Source: Bacteroides mediterraneensis
GTDB lineage: Bacteria; Bacteroidota; Bacteroidia; Bacteroidales; Bacteroidaceae
Length of the DNA stretch: 64,000 nucleotides
Assembly: GCF_025993685.1 (NCBI RefSeq)
Contig: NZ_DAJPEN010000001.1
Location: 2,294,001 to 2,358,000, forward strand
Direction of reading: 5' to 3'
Numbering within the stretch: position 1 is the stretch's first letter; each line of letters starts with the position of its first letter. Shown here in pieces: positions 59,704 to 64,000 of the stretch. Under the pieces are notes generated by a model. The model was not told where the DNA came from, searched no databases, and worked only from the letters and a program-made list of their open reading frames with translations. Position numbers and translations under genes: made by a program.

Positions 59704-62589
59704 TTATTCTATCTCCAGAAATCCCATCAGGAAGGCGTCCGGAAAGATGAATTTCTTTTCTCCGATGATAAATCTGACATACAGATATTTCTCATTATTG
59801 TTGAATTTCACGACCTCTCCTTTGCCAAATTTCTTGTGGGTTACGATACTTCCCGTCTGTAATCTGTCAAGCAGTATTCTTACATCTGTTTCAGTTTGCC
59901 CCTGTTGAGATACGGTTTCAGATGAGACTACTGATGGCGGCTCCATCTTCATGGGGCCTGTCTGCTCGGGCTCTATGATTGTAGATGAGCTGATAATGGA
60001 TGTTTTATCTTTAGAGTATGAATCATAATCTTCAGAAAGCATTGATGACTGCTGATTGTAAAACAGCTTTTCATATTGCGCTTTCCTTATAGTAGTGTCC
60101 CATCCGCCCACTTCGTCGGCAGCATGTCTGTTTATCCCCGTATATGTCAGGCTGGCATCTTCATAACGCTTGAATTTGAATATGGCATCATTCATCAGCG
60201 GAGCATTGAACACTCCGAGTGAGCATAACATATTGAAGTCCACCACACTAAGGCCGGTAACTTTTTTGAACAGTCCCGGTTCCAATTGCGTGATGACATC
60301 TTTCAGACACCTCTCGCGATAGTCCGTCAGATACATAAACACAGGAATTCGTGTAGCAAACTTGATAAGCTTTTCCTGAATCTGCTTGCGTTTACTTTTT
60401 ATTTCTTTCTCCTCGTTAGAGAGTTCCTTTTTCTCTTTCTGTGATGCTTCAGTCTTCTTTTTCTTGGCATTTTTTATGGCTTCCGATTTGTTTATTATTG
60501 TAGATATGTCGCTGTTCAGATTACGGAATCCCTCGATATTCATCAATGCCTTCATGGCTTCCGGACTGTCAAGCAGACGTTTCAGCGTGTCATTATCCAC
60601 ATTTACAAGTAGTGCCGATTCCCATCTTTTGGCAAGCAGGGTGGCAGATGTTCCGGCAAGGGCAATGTCGAGAATGTCCTGAGCGTTCACCTCTTTCATG
60701 CTGCTGCCATCGTATGCCAGTACTGGCAAAAACTTTATAAACTCTCCAACCTTGGCTTCCGGGTTTGATTCGTTGATGTCCAGTCTGCAACTGTAGTCTG
60801 AGATTTGGCGTAAAGCCCTGTCAAGAGCAAAGTCGAAAACATAGCATTCTTTCTTCATTATGGTTTTGTCGCCAATTTCGTTTCTGACTTCCCATGGACT
60901 TTGTACTCTGAATGCTGCCTGGAAATAAGTTTCCGGACTTTTCAGATTGCGTAGCATGAATATTCCTGTCCACGGTTTTACGGTAACGCCCGTAGTCAGT
61001 TTTCCACACGTCAGGGTTATTGTCTTAGTCTTTAGAGGGTTGCCCATAGATACCTGTACCGGATATAACGCATCCAGTCCGATACCAGCCCCTGTTCCGG
61101 CGCATACAATAACATTATAGTCATGGTAGAATCTGTTTTGCCTTTGCTTCAGCAGATTTGCCATAGCGAAACATGAAGCGACATTGGGCAGGAACCAAAG
61201 AGTGTGTGACAACAAACCAAGTAATCGTGCATCGCTGAACGGCATCGGAGGACGCTTATCCTGACCGAGTTTCAGGTCGTCTATACTTGCAGGCAAATAT
61301 GCTCCCCTAATCAAATCTAGCCATTTCTGCACTTCATTTTCGTATTTGAACCTGGCAGAATCCCCTTTGCCTTCGGCTGCAAAAAACAGATTCAAATCGA
61401 ATTCATCGAACTCCCCCTGTCTTGCCACATCCTGTATCTGGTCCGGCATGCGGTAAGTGAGCATCACCATTCTTGGCAATGAAAGATATGGATTGTCCGC
61501 TCCCTTCCAGTTGGCTTTGGCACGCTGTTCGTCAGAATAAGTCCAGTTGAATATCTGTTCTTCTATAAACTCGCCATTGTTTATTGCCCTGAAAGGTGTA
61601 CCGGAGAGAAACAGATAATATTTCGTAGATATAGGCAGCCATGTTTCGTTTATTGCATTGCTTGCCTCATCTTTCTGGTATTTTTCAGCATCGAACTCCA
61701 CTGCATTTTCTTCATCCTCCTTTTCAAACAATTCCTTAGCGCGTTCCTTCCATGCCCCGAAGTGATACTCGTCGAATATCACCAAATCCCAGAGTGTGGC
61801 ATGTATAAACTCGTTTTTTGTCTTTATGCCTCCGCTTTCATTGGTGCCAAGCAAGTCCTGAAAAGAACCAAACACCACTATAGGCTTCGACTTGTCTGCC
61901 CTGCTGAATTCCTGGTCAATGTTCAGATTATTATTTTTTGCATCTTTGTTGGATATGAACTGCCAACCCTCAAAGTCGATATGCGACACAAGGTCTTCGC
62001 GCCATGCAGATTCTACAGCCGGTTTGAAAGTCAGAACCAATATACGCGACAGATTCATCTTTTTTGCCAGCTGATAACTTGCAAAAGTCTTACCAAAACG
62101 CATCTTCGCATTCCACAGGAACTTGGGTATTCGGTTAGGCTCTTCCTTTACAGCCTGTTCAAAGTAAGACTTGGTCTGTTCCACGGCACGGAACTGTTCT
62201 GGACGCATACCGAAGTTTTGAGTCCTGTTCTCTACATTTTCCGAACCTGTACGCAGCGAAAGGATGGCCGCTTTCACATCCTCCATTGAGCAATCAAACC
62301 ATTCGTCTGTTTTGTCAAGAGGGTTGAGGCGGTGGAAACCTTTACGTTCAAGAAGTTTGTGTACATCCTTGTCGGTGAAGCAGGAGCCGTCATTGGTCAT
62401 AGCAGATTCTATCAGAACGATTTCGTATCTGATTTTGCTTGTGTGTAGTTGTTCGTCTATGCGTTCCTTTGCTGTCCGGTCTGTGTAACCTACTTTCAGA
62501 TAACCTTTGTGTGAATCTACACCTAACAGTCTGTAGGCGTAGATAGTTGGTGTTACGGTAGGGCGTTGGGGGAAGTAGTTCTGTTCCAT
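59704..62589 (-). CDS. GIY-YIG nuclease-like / SF2 helicase fusion protein
   Basis: A 961-residue protein. Residues 15-110 resemble the T5orf172/MUG113 group of GIY-YIG nucleases (YAYRLLG, GYLKVGYTDR, later EWFDCSMEDVKAAI). A superfamily 2 helicase follows: Walker A MRFGKT at 163-168, LVLTFKPA, DEYH at 273-276, SGTPF at 329-333, and QAAFRVQSP as motif VI. A charged coiled-coil lies near 700-745. The last 50 residues (GSIVTHKKFGKGEVV) match the UvrD-like tail. It starts 4 bases after the methyltransferase gene, so the pair is one operon, most simply a restriction system. No PD-(D/E)XK nuclease motif was recognised. Confidence 0.88.
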   Translation of the reverse strand: MEQNYFPQRPTVTPTIYAYRLLGVDSHKGYLKVGYTDRTAKERIDEQLHTSKIRYEIVLIESAMTNDGSCFTDKDVHKLLERKGFHRLNPLDKTDEWFDCSMEDVKAAILSLRTGSENVENRTQNFGMRPEQFRAVEQTKSYFEQAVKEEPNRIPKFLWNAKMRFGKTFASYQLAKKMNLSRILVLTFKPAVESAWREDLVSHIDFEGWQFISNKDAKNNNLNIDQEFSRADKSKPIVVFGSFQDLLGTNESGGIKTKNEFIHATLWDLVIFDEYHFGAWKERAKELFEKEDEENAVEFDAEKYQKDEASNAINETWLPISTKYYLFLSGTPFRAINNGEFIEEQIFNWTYSDEQRAKANWKGADNPYLSLPRMVMLTYRMPDQIQDVARQGEFDEFDLNLFFAAEGKGDSARFKYENEVQKWLDLIRGAYLPASIDDLKLGQDKRPPMPFSDARLLGLLSHTLWFLPNVASCFAMANLLKQRQNRFYHDYNVIVCAGTGAGIGLDALYPVQVSMGNPLKTKTITLTCGKLTTGVTVKPWTGIFMLRNLKSPETYFQAAFRVQSPWEVRNEIGDKTIMKKECYVFDFALDRALRQISDYSCRLDINESNPEAKVGEFIKFLPVLAYDGSSMKEVNAQDILDIALAGTSATLLAKRWESALLVNVDNDTLKRLLDSPEAMKALMNIEGFRNLNSDISTIINKSEAIKNAKKKKTEASQKEKKELSNEEKEIKSKRKQIQEKLIKFATRIPVFMYLTDYRERCLKDVITQLEPGLFKKVTGLSVVDFNMLCSLGVFNAPLMNDAIFKFKRYEDASLTYTGINRHAADEVGGWDTTIRKAQYEKLFYNQQSSMLSEDYDSYSKDKTSIISSSTIIEPEQTGPMKMEPPSVVSSETVSQQGQTETDVRILLDRLQTGSIVTHKKFGKGEVVKFNNNEKYLYVRFIIGEKKFIFPDAFLMGFLEIE

Positions 62590-62593
62590 AGTG

Positions 62594-64000
62594 TTATTCC
62601 ATTGGGCGTATCATTGATTCTATAAAGTTTATTTCGTTTTTATCCAAACCATATTTAGAATATAGCTCTTTATCGATTCTATCTATAGATGAATCCCATC
62701 TTATATCAGAATTAGATGTGAAATCTTGAAGAGGTATCAATTCAAAAGATTCTCTCGATATATTTAGTGAATGGCGATTATAAAAAAGAAGAGCCCTGAA
62801 AAACTTTGTTTTAATATATGACAAGCAATTTTCAGCTTCACTTTTTGTTTTAAAGCTACCAATCATTAGAAATGTTTCTGTACAAATGGTTTTAGGAGTA
62901 CCAAGTATAATTTCGGGTGGCACAGTAGAGGTTGTCATATATGCTTTGGAAAAGAATAATTTGTATTGATTTATTGTTTCATGTCCTTTACTAATTGCAT
63001 CTTCTTTTATATAGCCAAAAACTCTTTTTGCACCTCCTTTTTTGCCTTTTACACCATATATTTTTATAGCCGTTTTATCCTCCCCGTCGGCTATTTTAAT
63101 TGTCGAATATGATTCTGGTGTATTAAAAAAATCTGCATTAAATCCATAAGGATTTCTTGCTGAAACGATAGATTGAAATTTTGTTTTATCAACAGAAGCT
63201 TTGCGGATTATAGAACTTTGTCTGAAATCTCTGATTATAGTTCCTGAATAATCACATTTCAGAAACCTAAAAGAATGATTTGTGCTACCATCCAATGATT
63301 TAAAATGATAATCAACCTTGCCATTATAATCTTTATCCCAAAGAAAAAAGCAAACGCCTCCATCAATATGTAATCCTGTAAAACATTCTTTTGCATCTTC
63401 AAAATCATATATTGTTTTTATTCTTGTGTCATTCATCATTGTTTTACGGAAATCGTTTAATCCTTTACCTCCTTTCATCCATCGAGATGGAATAATCATA
63501 GTCAGATATTTAGGAGATAATTTCTTTGCATTTTCAATGAATAAGTGATATATTGGTTTTGCACTATCTCCTGTTCCTCCTCCATCACTCATCTGGTACG
63601 GTGGATTTCCTATAATCACATCGAATTTCATTTTAAAGACCTTCTCTACATCTAAGTTGTGAATAAATTGGTATGCATAGCTCTCTAATTCCGGTTTCCG
63701 GTCGTATTCATTTTGTGACGTACCGCAATAAATACATTTGCCATCTTTCCATGTGTGGTTGATACGCTGGTAAATGATATTCCCTTGAGGTTTGTTCTCA
63801 GGAAATTGGTAAGCCGAGAACTGGCTACATGGGTATTTACTGCAATACACACTCCGGCGCGACAGCAAGCTGGTAAGTTCGGTAATGGCGATACCGAACA
63901 ACTGCTTTGAGAAAATATGCTCGATACGTTTCTCAAGGTCAGGTATCTGACGTTCAAGACCTTTAATCAACCTCTTGGCAATCTCGCGAAGGAAAACTCC
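62594..64000 (-). CDS. Gamma-class N6-adenine DNA methyltransferase, C-terminal part (5' end outside window)
   Basis: The frame is open to the window edge; the TTG at 63970 is internal. At the edge the sequence GVFLREIAKRLIKGLE is the end of motif I (SAM-binding, DPACGSG-type). Then a Cys-rich insertion (CSKYPC and CIYCGTS), the catalytic NPPY in IIGNPPYQMS (about 63596-63607), and a long C-terminal target-recognition-like region (RKASVDKTKFQSIVS, LIPLQDF). Motif order I then IV is the gamma class of Eco57I/type IIG and type I enzymes. G+C is visibly lower than in the core genes. The helicase gene follows after 4 bases. Confidence 0.92.
   Translation of the reverse strand, partial: GVFLREIAKRLIKGLERQIPDLEKRIEHIFSKQLFGIAITELTSLLSRRSVYCSKYPCSQFSAYQFPENKPQGNIIYQRINHTWKDGKCIYCGTSQNEYDRKPELESYAYQFIHNLDVEKVFKMKFDVIIGNPPYQMSDGGGTGDSAKPIYHLFIENAKKLSPKYLTMIIPSRWMKGGKGLNDFRKTMMNDTRIKTIYDFEDAKECFTGLHIDGGVCFFLWDKDYNGKVDYHFKSLDGSTNHSFRFLKCDYSGTIIRDFRQSSIIRKASVDKTKFQSIVSARNPYGFNADFFNTPESYSTIKIADGEDKTAIKIYGVKGKKGGAKRVFGYIKEDAISKGHETINQYKLFFSKAYMTTSTVPPEIILGTPKTICTETFLMIGSFKTKSEAENCLSYIKTKFFRALLFYNRHSLNISRESFELIPLQDFTSNSDIRWDSSIDRIDKELYSKYGLDKNEINFIESMIRPME

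Overview
The window looks like chromosomal DNA of a gut Bacteroidales bacterium, probably Bacteroides or Phocaeicola. The evidence is the SusC/SusD pair with a GH92 mannosidase, the short primary sigma factor (286 aa) typical of Bacteroidota, several Bacteroidota-restricted families, and many upstream -7 boxes of the Bacteroides type (TAnnTTTG). I cannot fix the species. Most of the window is ordinary core genome.

Layout. 1-2.7 kb: the 3' end of galK, a hypothetical protein and an MFS carrier. 3.1-7.6 kb: an Oar-like TonB-dependent receptor and a secreted nucleotide pyrophosphatase/phosphodiesterase. 7.7-9.5 kb: an intact IS1182-family element. 9.5-16.7 kb: ettA, an MFS carrier, panB, a HAD hydrolase, then a MATE pump and an Nramp transporter. 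16.8-24.2 kb: a C11-protease lipoprotein pair, rpoD, an HtrA protease, RNase P RNA, YihY and riboflavin synthase. 24.3-25.1 kb: seven tRNA genes (four Gly-GCC, two Leu-CAG, one Leu-GAG). 25.4-31.7 kb: nspC, a UvrD/PcrA helicase, a UPF0210/ACT pair and mazG. 31.8-41.4 kb: a polysaccharide utilisation locus (SusC, SusD, GH92, a small secreted protein) with a metallophosphoesterase upstream. 41.6-48.3 kb: a late-cobalamin operon (cobU, cobT, cobS, a cobC-cbiP fusion, cobD, cbiB, then a NifX-like metal-cofactor protein). 48.5-51.9 kb: nusB-yajC-ybbR-coaE and a DUF5606-type protein. 52.1-54.3 kb: a PUR-like protein, rplY, pth and an Hsp15-like protein. 54.3-59.4 kb: a CPA2 antiporter and, divergently, a copper ATPase. 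59.7-64.0 kb: a probable restriction or defence pair, a GIY-YIG/SF2-helicase fusion and a gamma-class DNA adenine methyltransferase that runs off the window.

Two things stand out. First, four short intergenic arrays (7629-7690, 25248-25353, 41503-41594, 59369-59470) have one architecture: a 14-18 bp dyad unit repeated 3-5 times at an exact 21 or 22 bp period (two helical turns). Each begins 16-50 nt after a stop codon. Two share a sequence; the other two have different sequences but the same geometry. I know of no described family that matches. The IS1182 element starts where a fourth unit of the first array would lie. Second, the right-edge methyltransferase/GIY-YIG-helicase pair is built like a restriction system but matches no standard type that I recognise. 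Smaller points are the CobC-CbiP fusion, a CopA with a second HMA domain at its C-terminus, and an 18-bp perfect-stem hairpin in front of the cobalamin operon, where I looked for a B12 riboswitch and found none.
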